From Alphaproteobacteria bacterium (GTDB taxonomy: Bacteria > Pseudomonadota > Alphaproteobacteria > Sphingomonadales > Kordiimonadaceae): DNA of 64,000 nucleotides. The stretch spans positions 1-64,000 of the forward strand of contig JABXIS010000042.1 in the NCBI GenBank assembly GCA_013372975.1, in the 5' to 3' direction. The position numbers and the translations under genes were made by a program. The notes under the pieces are model-generated. The model saw only the letters and a program-made list of their open reading frames with translations. It was not told where the DNA came from and did not search any database. Below are positions 49,034 through 57,570 of the stretch, piece after piece (the first letter of the stretch is position 1; each line of letters starts with the position of its first letter).

Positions 49034-49669
49034 ATGGAAGGCTATCTTGGAGTCATCGAAGCGCTTGGTTTCAATTTCACACCGCTCCATTACGGCGCTT
49101 GCGCGGGCGCACTGATTGCGATCTCTCAGAATACTGCGCTCTTTTCACTGCTGGGCACCGCGTTCGGGGGCGATGGTCGCAGCACCTTCGGCCTCCCGGA
49201 ACTCAGGGGCCGTGTGCCGATGGGCTTTGGTGCCGGGCCGGGGTTGCCACCCTTTGTCATGGGCCAGAAAACGGGCACCGAAACCGTGACACTCAATAGT
49301 ACCCATCTGCCGGCGCATACCCATGCGCACACTTATACCGCCAGTGGTGGTGGCGGCACGCCGGCGGCGGCCGTGGTCGAAGTGGCGTCCAACAGCGGCG
49401 GCAAGAAGGCGACGCCGGCTGACGGTGATTATATCGCGGGCCCAGGCAATGCCTTTGGTGCTGTACAGGATAATCTGTTTCTTGCCCCAACCGATGTGAC
49501 CTCAACGGCACTTATCGGCGGTGTCACCGTTACAGGCGGTGGCGGGTTTGATTCGGCTGCCTTCTCCATTCTGAGCAGTGGCCAGAACTATCCGTTCCCG
49601 ATCGTTCAGCCAAGCTCGGTCATCAATTTCGCCGTCTGCATGCAGGGTATGTTCCCAAGCCGCAGCTAA
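49034..49669 (+). CDS. Phage tail-collar domain protein (microcystin-dependent-protein type), copy 1
   Basis: A 211-residue protein of the tail-collar family that chromosomal bacteria encode apart from prophages. Start ATG 49034 has AGGGGAAG seven bases before it. The collar fold core is GVIEALGFNFTPLHYG, FSLLGTAFGGDGRSTFGLPE and LRGRVPMGFG near residues 5-75, then the HTHAHTYT histidine cluster. A long Gly/Thr block (ATPADGDYIAGPGN, FGAVQDNLFLAP) and the tail CMQGMFPSRS follow. The real role is unknown. It heads a five-gene block and has a close copy two genes later. Confidence 0.88.
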   Translation: MEGYLGVIEALGFNFTPLHYGACAGALIAISQNTALFSLLGTAFGGDGRSTFGLPELRGRVPMGFGAGPGLPPFVMGQKTGTETVTLNSTHLPAHTHAHTYTASGGGGTPAAAVVEVASNSGGKKATPADGDYIAGPGNAFGAVQDNLFLAPTDVTSTALIGGVTVTGGGGFDSAAFSILSSGQNYPFPIVQPSSVINFAVCMQGMFPSRS

Positions 49670-49723
49670 CCTCTCTCCAATGGGCACCAGATTTTCCAGC
49701 CCTTATACGAAGGAGGTATAGTC

Positions 49724-50167
49724 ATGCTGGACAAGGTAACATCGAAAAATTTCAAGGATATCGTGGGCACAAAAGCTACGATAACCATCATGGATGGACC
49801 CGACATTGAACTGACCGTGCAGGCAGTTCATGAGATCAAGCTCAAGAAGGACGATGAACGGCCGGATAGTTGCCGCAAAAAGCCCTTCAGTGTTGTTCTC
49901 AGTGGGCCCGAAGCGCATCAGGCCCCTGATGGCAGCTATGACATGACGTTTGAGAAGATCGGGCTTCTTGAACATGTCTATGTGGACAACAAGTCCGACA
50001 ATCCGGAAAGCGAAGACTTCAATACGAAGGCTGCCAAAGATGCGGCGGAGGCTATCAAGGCCGCCAAGAAAGCAGCAGCGGCAGGCAAGGAAGCCGATTC
50101 GGGTGATGATGCCGCGCCACGGAGCGAACCGGAGCCCAGTGTGCTCTATGAAATCAACTTCGGGTAA
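49724..50167 (+). CDS. DUF6916-like protein, copy 1
   Basis: A 147-residue protein with a compact N-terminal half (KNFKDIVGTKATITIMDG, FSVVLSGPEAHQAPDGSYDM), a low-complexity Ala/Lys segment (AAEAIKAAKKAAAAGKEA) and the terminal VLYEINFG. The order beta-strand block, SGPxxxxxxDGxY, then Y-x-I-N-F-G resembles DUF6916 proteins that accompany tail-collar genes. GGAGG lies eight bases before the ATG. The copy at 50911 is shorter and lacks the Ala/Lys insert. Function unknown; a partner or chaperone of the collar protein is a possibility. Confidence 0.72.
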   Translation: MLDKVTSKNFKDIVGTKATITIMDGPDIELTVQAVHEIKLKKDDERPDSCRKKPFSVVLSGPEAHQAPDGSYDMTFEKIGLLEHVYVDNKSDNPESEDFNTKAAKDAAEAIKAAKKAAAAGKEADSGDDAAPRSEPEPSVLYEINFG

Positions 50168-50187
50168 CGGGCGGCAGGAGACGTATC

Positions 50188-50823
50188 ATGTATGATCAAT
50201 ATATGGGTGTCATCAAGGCACTTGGATTTAAGTTCGTCCCGGCAGAGTGGGGTCTGTGTTGGGGCGGTATCTACGATATCGACCAGTTTACGGCCCTTTT
50301 CTCCCTGCTCGGGTGCCGGTATGGCGGCGATTGCCGCAGCAGCTTTGGCTTGCCGGACCTCCGTGGCCGCGTGCCGATGGGCTATGGACAAAGTCCGGGC
50401 ACATCTAATCGAATTCTCGGCACATTGCCCGGTTGGCACCAGCGCGTTTTGACCTACAGCTATATGCCCGAACACACCCATTCGCACACCTACACGGGTG
50501 GTAGTGGCGGTGGCCTTGATCTCACGGTTCGGGTGGCGTCCAAGAGCGGTGGCAAAAGCGCCACACCGGCCGATGGCGACTATATCGCGGGTCCAGGCAA
50601 TTCGTTTGGTGCGGTGCAGGACAATCTGTTCCTGGCCCCGGCCGATGTGACGTCAACGGCCAAGATTGGCGGCGTTACGATCGCGGGCGGTGGCGACTTC
50701 AACAATAATAATCTGGCCATCGCGTCGACACCGGACCTTACAAATGCTGTGTATGTGTTCCAGCCAAGCCAGGCCTTCAACTACTGCATCTGTATGGAAG
50801 GCCTCTATCCTTCTCGCAGCTAG
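50188..50823 (+). CDS. Phage tail-collar domain protein, copy 2
   Basis: Also 211 residues, with the same layout as copy 1: GVIKALGFKFVPAEWG, FSLLGCRYGGDCRSSFGLPD, LRGRVPMGYG, then HTHSHTYT. The Gly/Thr block is nearly identical (ATPADGDYIAGPGN, then FGAVQDNLFLAP), as is the tail CMEGLYPSRS. The stretch between VPMGYG and the histidine cluster is quite different, and this copy has extra Cys residues. Start has GGCAGGAG upstream, 20 bases after the previous stop. Confidence 0.88.
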   Translation: MYDQYMGVIKALGFKFVPAEWGLCWGGIYDIDQFTALFSLLGCRYGGDCRSSFGLPDLRGRVPMGYGQSPGTSNRILGTLPGWHQRVLTYSYMPEHTHSHTYTGGSGGGLDLTVRVASKSGGKSATPADGDYIAGPGNSFGAVQDNLFLAPADVTSTAKIGGVTIAGGGDFNNNNLAIASTPDLTNAVYVFQPSQAFNYCICMEGLYPSRS

Positions 50824-50910
50824 GACAGATCAAAACAATCGGGTGCCGCGTGCGCGCGGTGCCCATCCGCCCGGGAGGGCGATTTGGGGTGAACTTTATG
50901 GGAGACAAGT

Positions 50911-51258
50911 ATGACCAGCAGTGAAGTAACACCGATCCCGCTTGGCGAGGTGACCTCGCAGCATTTCAACTTGAATGACTCGGACTACCATTTCGTCGCA
51001 GGTGATCTGGCGATGCCGGTTCAGTTGATGGACTGCAAGGAAAAGCCGGAATCCGCGGGCCCAGACAGCACACGTACACCGTTCCTTCTGGTGTTCCGCG
51101 CCGATGTGGATGAGGCGCATCTGATGCAGCAGACGCTTGAGTTCAAGGGTTGTATCCACGGTCTTGAAGACGCGCGGATCGACGATCTTTTGATTCTACG
51201 CATGATGCGTCCGGCAAACATGCCCGAAGGCGCCTATTATCAGGTGATCTTCAATTGA
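50911..51258 (+). CDS. DUF6916-like protein, copy 2
   Basis: A 115-residue protein with the same fold signals as copy 1: a strand-rich start (PIPLGEVTSQHFNLNDSDYH), FLLVFRADVDEAHLMQQ in place of the FSVVLSGP block, and the terminal YYQVIFN. GGGAGACAAGT precedes ATG 50911. An 87-base gap to copy 2 of the collar gene holds nothing recognisable. Together they make a collar-DUF6916 unit repeated twice in tandem. Confidence 0.7.
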   Translation: MTSSEVTPIPLGEVTSQHFNLNDSDYHFVAGDLAMPVQLMDCKEKPESAGPDSTRTPFLLVFRADVDEAHLMQQTLEFKGCIHGLEDARIDDLLILRMMRPANMPEGAYYQVIFN

Positions 51259-51304
51259 TGTTTGGCAAAGCGATCACCGGCAAAGAGATTGAGGGAGGCA
51301 TAGT

Positions 51305-51865
51305 ATGATTGAAGGAACCGTTCACCTGCCACATGGCATCACGGCCCGCGCAGCGATCAAGGGCGACAAGGATTTCCTTGCCAAGATGTACAAGGACAAC
51401 CGGGACGATTTGCGCATGGCCGATGCGGAGAAGGACTATATCGAATCCGTGATCGAGATGCAGCTTGAGGCCCAGATGGGTGGCTATGGGGCGCAATTCC
51501 CGAATGCCATTTATCTGATTCTGGAAAAAAATGGCTCGCGTATCGGGCGCCTGACGCTGGATGTCCAGCCCGTTGAGCTCAGGTTGGTGGACCTCGATTT
51601 CATCAAGAAAGCGTCGGGAAAAGGCTATGGGTCTGCCATTCTTTTATGGTTGATGAAAGCTGCCGCAACCACCAGGAAGCCGCTTCTGGTACCCACGCGG
51701 CGCGATGATTTCGCCATGGGCAAGTTCCTGATGAAATATGGTTTCATCGAGGATGAAAGCATGTCTGACCAGGTTTTTGCCCGCATGAGCTGGATGCCAA
51801 CAGCTGACGAAATGGCAGGTATTGCCGATATCAGACCGCGAGCTGCCGCTGGCGGCGCAGTCTAG
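51305..51865 (+). CDS. GNAT-family N-acetyltransferase in the tail-collar operon
   Basis: A 186-residue acetyltransferase-fold protein; the acetyl-CoA loop is ASGKGYGSAILLWLM near 110-124, with FLMKYGFIEDE as the usual late motif. Start ATG 51305 has GGGAGG eight bases upstream. It closes the block just before a strong terminator, so it is most likely co-transcribed with the two collar proteins and could modify them. Conventional GNAT substrates cannot be told from the sequence. Confidence 0.82.
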   Translation: MIEGTVHLPHGITARAAIKGDKDFLAKMYKDNRDDLRMADAEKDYIESVIEMQLEAQMGGYGAQFPNAIYLILEKNGSRIGRLTLDVQPVELRLVDLDFIKKASGKGYGSAILLWLMKAAATTRKPLLVPTRRDDFAMGKFLMKYGFIEDESMSDQVFARMSWMPTADEMAGIADIRPRAAAGGAV

Positions 51866-51892
51866 TTCCAAATACATGCAGTGTTAGGGGTG

Positions 51893-51917
51893 AAGGGAGG
51901 TGAAAGCCTCCCTTTTT
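51893..51917 (+). terminator. Terminator of the tail-collar operon
   Basis: AAGGGAGG and CCTCCCTT pair perfectly around a 6-base loop and run into TTTTT. Confidence 0.92.
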
Positions 51918-51983
51918 GCGTTCAACCAACTTTCACATGAGCAGGGAGGGTGGTCTGGATTTGGTCTTGCATTCTACATTTAT

Positions 51984-52003
51984 ATATAGCAATTTAGCTA
52001 TAT
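51984..52003. promoter_or_regulatory. Operator-like palindrome overlapping the arsR start codon
   Basis: ATATAGC (51984-51990) and GCTATAT (51997-52003) are perfect inverted 7-base arms with a 6-base spacer. The second arm includes the first bases of the ATG at 52002. A TTGCAT/TATATA pair just upstream could be the promoter, which would put transcription start at or beside the ATG. Confidence 0.6.
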
Positions 52004-52316
52004 GAATATATCAATTGACATTGAAAAGGCGCTCAAAGCGTTGGCCAGCGATAAACGCCTGTTGGTGTTGTCGCTCCTTAAGGACCCGGTTGGCAATTTC
52101 CCACCTCAAGTGGATGGTGATCTAATTGAGGACGGGGTGTGTTCGAACTGGCTTACCGAGAAGATGGGGGTTGCGCAGCCAACGGCCACTAGGCACCTGA
52201 AAGTCCTTGCAGATGCCGGACTGATTATACCCACCCGAAAGAAAGGCTGGGTTTTCTATAAGCGTGACGAAGCGCACATTACAGCGATCAAAAAGTTATT
52301 TAGCGAGGAAGTTTGA
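52002..52316 (+). CDS. ArsR-type winged-helix regulator
   Basis: Small DNA-binding regulator of 104 residues. The ArsR pattern is EKALKALASDKRLLVLSLL near 7-25, then LTEKMGVAQPTATRHLKVLADAGLI near 50-74 as the recognition helix region, and KGWVFYKRDEAHI as the wing. There is no CxC metal-binding motif, so this is not a metal sensor of the classical type. No ribosome binding site precedes the ATG. It overlaps a palindrome, and the decarboxylase gene begins one base after its stop, so it is the likely regulator of that gene. Confidence 0.87.
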   Translation: MNISIDIEKALKALASDKRLLVLSLLKDPVGNFPPQVDGDLIEDGVCSNWLTEKMGVAQPTATRHLKVLADAGLIIPTRKKGWVFYKRDEAHITAIKKLFSEEV

Positions 52317-52317
52317 C

Positions 52318-53685
52318 ATGAAAGACATTTATGACGATGTGCTGGCGCATGCGCAAAAACATGGCCGCGCCTATCTGGCGCAAGTTCATGAACAGCCCGT
52401 TTTTCCGTCGGAGGAGGCGCTTTCAAATCTGAAGACGTTTGAAGAGGCCTTGCCCACCAAAGGGCAGTCTGCGATTGACACAATTGACATGCTGCATGCT
52501 ATTGGGAGCCCGGCAACAGTTGCTACAACGGGGCACCGGTATTTTGGATTTGTGGTTGGCGGAACCGTGCCGGCGAGTGTCGGCGCCAACTGGCTTGCTG
52601 GCGCCTGGGACCAGAGCCCATCGTCTTTCATGAACTCACCTGTAGGCACCAAGCTGGAAAGCGTGGCAGCGGGCTGGTTGCGGGACATTCTCGGCCTTCC
52701 CGATCACCTGGGAGTTGGCATGACCACTGGCGCCACAATGGCGAATTTCACAGGCCTCGCCGCCGGGCGGTCCGCACTTCTCAGGCGTGCAGGATGGAAC
52801 GTGGAAGAAGATGGCCTCTATGGCGCACCGGAGATCAAGGTGATTGTGTCTGAAGAGGTGCATGTGACTGTCGAGAAAGCTCTGGCGATGCTTGGATTGG
52901 GCAAAAAACGTGTCACACGTGTGCCGACCGATGCCAACGGTGCAATGAAGTTGGATGCCTTGCCTGAACTGGATGCTCTTACAATGGTTTGTACGCAGGC
53001 CGGGAACGTGAATACAGGGGCAATTGATCCCATTGGTGCTATCTGCGCACGCGCCAGAGAAGTTGGTGCGTGGGTGCATGTAGACGGGGCATTCGGCCTT
53101 TGGGGGCGGCTTCTGGAGCATATGACAGATGCTTTTGAGGGCATAGAACAAGCTGATAGCTTGGCGACCGACGCCCACAAATGGCTGAACACGCCTTATG
53201 ACTGCGGCATTGTACTAACCAGACATCCAGAGGCGCTGCACCATGCAATGGCGACAGTCGCCCCATATTTCAAGGCGGAAGAGGCCATGGCGCCGAAGGA
53301 TATGGTGCCTGAATTTTCGCGCCGTGCCCGTGGCGTGGAGGTTTGGGCGGCTTTGCGTTCGCTTGGGCGCGACGGTGTGACAGGTATGATCGAAGGCTGT
53401 TGTGTGCACGCGCGCCATTTTGCCGATGGCCTTCAGGCAATTGGTTTTGATGTGCTTAACGATGTGGTGCTTAATCAGGTCGTGGCAACAATCGGCTCCC
53501 CTGAGGAACTGGCCGACATTCGTGCTCTTGTAGAGGCGTCGGGAGAATGCTGGTTCGGCCCAACGGTATGGAAAGGCCGACACGCTGTGCGTATCAGTGT
53601 TTCCAGTTGGCGGACGACAGCGGAAGATGTGGAGCGGTCATTGGCGGCGATAGCGGCGGCCAAAGCGGCTATTCTGGGGGACTAG
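52318..53685 (+). CDS. PLP-dependent group II decarboxylase
   Basis: Amino-acid decarboxylase of the aromatic-L-amino-acid/glutamate decarboxylase superfamily, 455 residues from ATG 52318 (GAGGAAG upstream). PLP features are present: HRYFGFVVGG and WDQSPSSFMNSPVGTKLE early, GVGMTTGATMANFTGLAAGR near 137-156, the cofactor Asp in HVDGAFGLWG, and the Schiff-base Lys in TDAHKWLNTPYDCG. The frame can be extended to 52264 inside arsR, but the ArsR stop and ribosome site favour 52318. The substrate is not determined. It converges on a GNAT gene with a four-base overlap. Confidence 0.9.
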   Translation: MKDIYDDVLAHAQKHGRAYLAQVHEQPVFPSEEALSNLKTFEEALPTKGQSAIDTIDMLHAIGSPATVATTGHRYFGFVVGGTVPASVGANWLAGAWDQSPSSFMNSPVGTKLESVAAGWLRDILGLPDHLGVGMTTGATMANFTGLAAGRSALLRRAGWNVEEDGLYGAPEIKVIVSEEVHVTVEKALAMLGLGKKRVTRVPTDANGAMKLDALPELDALTMVCTQAGNVNTGAIDPIGAICARAREVGAWVHVDGAFGLWGRLLEHMTDAFEGIEQADSLATDAHKWLNTPYDCGIVLTRHPEALHHAMATVAPYFKAEEAMAPKDMVPEFSRRARGVEVWAALRSLGRDGVTGMIEGCCVHARHFADGLQAIGFDVLNDVVLNQVVATIGSPEELADIRALVEASGECWFGPTVWKGRHAVRISVSSWRTTAEDVERSLAAIAAAKAAILGD

Positions 53686-54143
53686 CCCGGAATAGCCTCA
53701 GGTGGCCACCAGCAGACGCCCTTTTCGCTGACACGGGCGCCAATCCGTTTGTAAAGGCGAATGGCGCCCTCATTCTCGGCCATTACTTCCCATTTGACAC
53801 CTGCGTCTTCGGCTTTCGCTTTTGCACCCAATTCCATCAGAAGCTTGCTGCCAACGCCGTGGCCCCGCGCGGTGGGGGAAACATAAAGATCGTCCAGCTG
53901 GAAGATATTGCTGTTGTTCCAGATATGGAACCGCGGCACCCACGTGGTAACGCCTACGATCGCGCCTTCCAGTTCCGCTACCATGAAGCCAATTTTGGCA
54001 GGGGATGAGAAAGCAGCCTTTTCAAAGCCTACTGCGTCGATCTTCAGGTCTGCCGCTGAATTCTCATGGGAGGCGAGGGCCTCGATAAGGCCGTAGGCCG
54101 CGGCGGCATCTTCGCGTGTGCCTTCGCGAATAATCAGGGACAT
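53682..54143 (-). CDS. GNAT-family N-acetyltransferase
   Basis: A 153-residue acetyltransferase with acetyl-CoA loop TARGHGVGSKLLMEL near 92-106, preceded by IFQLDDLYVSP and followed by ENEGAIRLYKRIGARV. It is the small diamine/spermidine-acetyltransferase-like type, but the substrate is not certain. It lies 47 bases downstream of the fumarase gene on the minus strand, behind a hairpin. Confidence 0.85.
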   Translation of the reverse strand: MSLIIREGTREDAAAAYGLIEALASHENSAADLKIDAVGFEKAAFSSPAKIGFMVAELEGAIVGVTTWVPRFHIWNNSNIFQLDDLYVSPTARGHGVGSKLLMELGAKAKAEDAGVKWEVMAENEGAIRLYKRIGARVSEKGVCWWPPEAIPG

Positions 54144-54164
54144 ACTATTCTCCGAGAAGGGGAA

Positions 54165-54183
54165 GGGCGGCTGCTAGCCGCCC
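54165..54183 (-). terminator. Hairpin between fumarase and GNAT genes
   Basis: GGGCGGCT and AGCCGCCC are perfect 8-base inverted arms around GCT. There is no uniform T tract on either strand, so it may only attenuate read-through from the fumarase gene. Confidence 0.45.
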
Positions 54184-54190
54184 TGCTGAC

Positions 54191-55801
54191 TTAAATGTCT
54201 TTGAAGAAATCGTTGCCCTTGTCGTCCACCACGATAAAGGCCGGGAAGTCTTCCACTTCGATTTTCCAGACAGCTTCCATGCCTAGGTCTTCAAAGTCCA
54301 GCACTTCCACCTTGCGGATATTGTCCTTGGCAAGTGCAGCAGCCGGGCCACCGATGGAGCCCAGATAAAAACCGCCGTGTTCGTCACAGGCCTTGGTTAC
54401 GTCGCGCGAGCGATTGCCTTTGGCCAAGCTAATCATGCTGCCGCCCAATTTCTGGAATGGACCAACGTAGCTGTCCATACGTCCGGCGGTTGTCGGACCA
54501 AAGGAGCCTGAAGCATAGCCTTCCGGCGTTTTCGCGGGGCCTGCGTAATAAATGATGTGATCCTTGAAGTAGGAAGGCATCTCGGCACCGTCCTCGATCA
54601 TTTTCTGGATACGGGCATGAGCCAGATCCCGTGCCACTACGATGGTGCCAGTGAGGCTGAGACGCGTCTTGATCGGATATTGTGTCAGCTCGGCGAGGAT
54701 TTCAGCCATCGGGCGGTTGAGGTCGATTTTTACCACTTCATCGGAAAGGTGCTCATCTGTCACTTCGGGCTGATACTTGGCCGGGTCGGTTTCCAGCTGT
54801 TCCAGGAAGATACCGTCCTTGGTGATCTTGCCTTTGGCTTGGCGGTCTGCTGAACAGGAAACGCCAATGCCAACAGGCAGGCTTGCGCCGTGCCGGGGAA
54901 GGCGGATCACTCGCACGTCGTGGCAGAAGTATTTGCCGCCAAACTGGGCGCCAATGCCCAGATTTTGGGTCATCTTGTGGATCTGTTTTTCCATCTCTAT
55001 ATCACGGAAGGCACGACCTGTTTCATCACCTGTAGTGGGCAAGTTGTCATAGTAACGAGCGCTGGCTTTCTTCACAGTCGCCAGATTCTGTTCGGCGGAC
55101 AAACCACCGATCACGATTGCAAGGTGGTAGGGTGGGCACGCCGCAGTGCCGAGCGTTTTGATCTTTTCCTCAAGGAACGTCAACATTTTGTCTTCGCGAA
55201 GCGAAGCAGGCGTTTGCTGGTACAGGAAGGTCTTGTTTGCGCTACCGCCACCCTTTGCCATGAACAGGAATTTATATTCATTGCCTTCGTTCGCGTAGAT
55301 ATCGATCTGAGCGGGCGTATTGTTCTTGGTGTTCACTTCCTTATACATGGAAAGCGGGGCCATTTGGCTGTAACGCAGGTTAGTCTCTGTATAGGTGCGC
55401 ATCACGCCTTTGGTCAGGGGCGCCCCATCATCGCCCGACGTCCAGACATACTGCCCTTTCGCGCCAACAATAATAGCGGTGCCAGTATCTTGGCATGAAG
55501 GCAGGACACGGCCAGCAGCGATATTTGCGTTTTTCAGAAGTTCTTTGGCAACAAACCTGTCATTCTCAGAGGCTTCGTCATCCTTGAGGATATCGGCCAG
55601 TTGCTGGAGATGGCCGGGGCGCAGAAGGTGCGCAATATCGGCCATGGCTTCGCGTGCGAGCAATTCCAGCCCTTCTTCTTCCACTTTCAGAACCGATTTG
55701 CCGTCAACCTCAATAGTAGAAACAAAATCGGAGGTGAGCTTGCGATAAGGGGTGTCATCCCCAGCCTGTTGGAACAGTTTGGAATAGGTCCAGTCACTCA
55801 T
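54191..55801 (-). CDS. fumA: Fumarate hydratase class I (4Fe-4S)
   Basis: Iron-sulfur dependent fumarase of the TCA cycle, converting fumarate to malate. The 536 residues hold both halves found in the single-chain form. The N-terminal alpha part has cluster cysteines in [25 protein letters not shown] and [10 protein letters not shown]. The C-terminal beta part carries [18 protein letters not shown] and [12 protein letters not shown]. The gene has the usual alphaproteobacterial neighbour sspB 47 bases upstream on the same strand. Confidence 0.96.
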   Translation of the reverse strand: MSDWTYSKLFQQAGDDTPYRKLTSDFVSTIEVDGKSVLKVEEEGLELLAREAMADIAHLLRPGHLQQLADILKDDEASENDRFVAKELLKNANIAAGRVLPSCQDTGTAIIVGAKGQYVWTSGDDGAPLTKGVMRTYTETNLRYSQMAPLSMYKEVNTKNNTPAQIDIYANEGNEYKFLFMAKGGGSANKTFLYQQTPASLREDKMLTFLEEKIKTLGTAACPPYHLAIVIGGLSAEQNLATVKKASARYYDNLPTTGDETGRAFRDIEMEKQIHKMTQNLGIGAQFGGKYFCHDVRVIRLPRHGASLPVGIGVSCSADRQAKGKITKDGIFLEQLETDPAKYQPEVTDEHLSDEVVKIDLNRPMAEILAELTQYPIKTRLSLTGTIVVARDLAHARIQKMIEDGAEMPSYFKDHIIYYAGPAKTPEGYASGSFGPTTAGRMDSYVGPFQKLGGSMISLAKGNRSRDVTKACDEHGGFYLGSIGGPAAALAKDNIRKVEVLDFEDLGMEAVWKIEVEDFPAFIVVDDKGNDFFKDI

Positions 55802-55848
55802 GTTCTTATACCTTCTTCAGGTGTTTAGCCTGCGGAGTTGAAAAGGGG

Positions 55849-56361
55849 TTATTTTTTCCGGAATGCATCCAGCGTAACCACATTGTCACCATTCTGGTCC
55901 GGCGCCTCTACTTCAGGCTGATCGGAAATGATCTCGGGCAATTCGTCGGTCGTTTCCGCGCTGTTTTCTGCAACGCCGCCCTCTGAGCCTTCTTCCTCTT
56001 CTTCGGTATCGTCATGGAATTGAAGAGCAAATTGCACACTTGGATCAACAAAGCCGACAATCGCTGCAAAAGGAATGACCAGAAGTTCAGGGTTCTGGTT
56101 GAACGATAGCCCAACTTCGAAATAGTCTTCCTCAACCTTCAAGCCCCAAAATTTATGTTGAAGCACGATTGTCATTTCCTCAGGGAAGCGGCTTCTCAGG
56201 TGGTCAGGGATATCAACCCCTTCGGCCTGGGTTTTGAAGGCGATATAAAAATGGTGTTCGCCCTGAAGGCCTTCTTCGGCAGTTTCTGACAGGATAGTCC
56301 GCACAACGCCGCGCAACGCGTCCTGTACCTTGGCATCGTAATCGATGAAAATTTCTGACAT
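55849..56361 (-). CDS. sspB: SspB-alpha family ClpXP adaptor
   Basis: Adaptor that delivers ssrA-tagged proteins to ClpXP. From ATG 56361 it is 170 residues. The compact substrate-binding domain (FYIAFKTQAEGVDIPDHLRS, FPEEMTIVLQHKFWGLKV, FEVGLSFNQNPELLVIPFAAI) is followed by an acidic linker (EEEEEGSEGG). It ends in the ClpX-docking motif NVVTLDAFRKK. The TTG at 56373 is the earlier alternative start. Its presence fits with the split tmRNA found at 61.8-62.1 kb. Confidence 0.93.
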   Translation of the reverse strand: MSEIFIDYDAKVQDALRGVVRTILSETAEEGLQGEHHFYIAFKTQAEGVDIPDHLRSRFPEEMTIVLQHKFWGLKVEEDYFEVGLSFNQNPELLVIPFAAIVGFVDPSVQFALQFHDDTEEEEEGSEGGVAENSAETTDELPEIISDQPEVEAPDQNGDNVVTLDAFRKK

Positions 56362-56725
56362 GCTGATACTCAAGCTTTTCGTGAAAATGAGTTTGATCCC
56401 TTATAATGCCAAGGCAGGCCGGGGTGAAGGGGAAACCTGAGATTTTCGTGGCAATCTGGGCTATTGTGGGTTTCGGGCGGCGAAACTCTTTCTGAGCACG
56501 CTTTTTCTTTGCTGTCGGTTAAATGAAGAACGGCAAATTAACCGAATTACAGCCCAGTAAACGATTTGTTTTTAAAAGGTTAAATCATTATTAACTAAAG
56601 AAATCATATTTTTTAGATGGCTCATCCGAGATTTATTTTCTGAATTCTTTTGATTTGTGAGCCGGGGTTGAAACTGGATTGGGGGCGGCAGCTCTGACCT
56701 GCAGCAAGAGCAAGCCACATTATTT
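56362..56725. other. 364-base AT-rich gap between sspB and luxR
   Basis: No gene is seen on either strand. The stretch 56515-56660 is very AT-rich, and the region must hold the sspB and luxR promoters. I looked for a lux-box-like dyad (ACCTG ... CAGGT) and found none that is convincing. Confidence 0.5.
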
Positions 56726-57463
56726 GTGATGAATCTTCAATATTTTCAGCTGGCTATGGATTTTATCGAACGGTCGAAACAGGTTTCGTCGCTTGAGGAA
56801 CTGGGGGCCGCTTTTCAGGCGGCTACTAAATCTTTGGGCTTTGATTACTATGCCTGTGTTTCCTGTGTCGAGTTTGGGGCGTTGCCGGAAGGATCGGTTT
56901 TTCTGGCCGACTATCCGGATGACTGGACAAAATATTACCTTGAACAGGAATATGAGCGAACTGATCCAATTCTACAGGTTTCATTGAAAGAGCATATGCC
57001 TTTCAATTGGGATAATAAGATCAACCACCGTGTTCTGACGCCGGAGCAAACCGAAATGATGGGCGAGGCCGAAGATGCCGGTCTCTTATATGGTGTTACT
57101 GTGCCCATTCATATTGTTGGTGCGTTTCCGGGTGCCGTCAATGTGGTTGGCGATAACCGCGACATTGACCCTGCAGCTGAACACGCGATCCATCTTATGA
57201 GTGTTTATTTGCATGATGCAGCCTTGAGGGTTGCAACTCAAAATAATGCTCAGCCAAAAGCCGTGGCCAAGCTTACACCCAGAGAAAAAGAATGTCTTCA
57301 ATGGGTTGCTGCAGGTAAAACCGATTGGGAAATTTCTTCGATCCTGTCGATTGCTGAACGGACAGTTCACACCCATGTGGAAAGCGCGAAATCAAAGTTG
57401 GGCGTTAGCACACGGGTTCAGGCGGTTGTAAAGGCCTTCCTGACCAATCTGATACACCACTAG
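56726..57463 (+). CDS. luxR: LuxR-family acyl-homoserine-lactone receptor/regulator
   Basis: Quorum-sensing transcription factor of 245 residues (GTG 56726, or ATG 56729). The N-terminal autoinducer-binding domain keeps the ligand residues of TraR at a constant offset of ten: Trp67, Tyr71, Asp80, Pro81, Trp95 and Gly123. The C-terminal GerE-type helix-turn-helix is KLTPREKECLQWVAAGKT, then SILSIAERTVHTHVESAK. It stands directly upstream of luxI in the same direction, 107 bases apart. Expected ligand is an acyl-homoserine lactone made by the adjacent enzyme; chain length unknown. Confidence 0.94.
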   Translation: MMNLQYFQLAMDFIERSKQVSSLEELGAAFQAATKSLGFDYYACVSCVEFGALPEGSVFLADYPDDWTKYYLEQEYERTDPILQVSLKEHMPFNWDNKINHRVLTPEQTEMMGEAEDAGLLYGVTVPIHIVGAFPGAVNVVGDNRDIDPAAEHAIHLMSVYLHDAALRVATQNNAQPKAVAKLTPREKECLQWVAAGKTDWEISSILSIAERTVHTHVESAKSKLGVSTRVQAVVKAFLTNLIHH

Positions 57464-57535
57464 GTTTATTTTTACAATCTGTCTGCAAAACCTAGTCTAT
57501 TCGGCTGATATCCTGATGCACGTATATAAGGGACA

Positions 57536-57568
57536 ATTGCCTCAATCCTGAGATAGCGAGGAGGCAAT
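57536..57568 (+). promoter_or_regulatory. Stem-loop over the luxI ribosome binding site
   Basis: ATTGCCTC (57536-57543) and GAGGCAAT (57561-57568) are perfect inverted 8-base arms with a 17-base loop. The second arm ends two bases before the luxI ATG and includes the last half of the Shine-Dalgarno AGGAGG (57559-57564), so folding could block initiation. Confidence 0.65.
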
Positions 57569-57570
57569 CG

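Noticed and set aside
49034-51865. Tail-collar block as part of a prophage
   Set aside because: No integrase, terminase, portal, capsid, lysis or repressor genes around it, and housekeeping genes follow on both sides.
57464-57535. Lux box in the luxR-luxI gap
   Set aside because: No 20-base dyad close to the known consensus could be found; the only clear dyad is the one over the luxI ribosome site.
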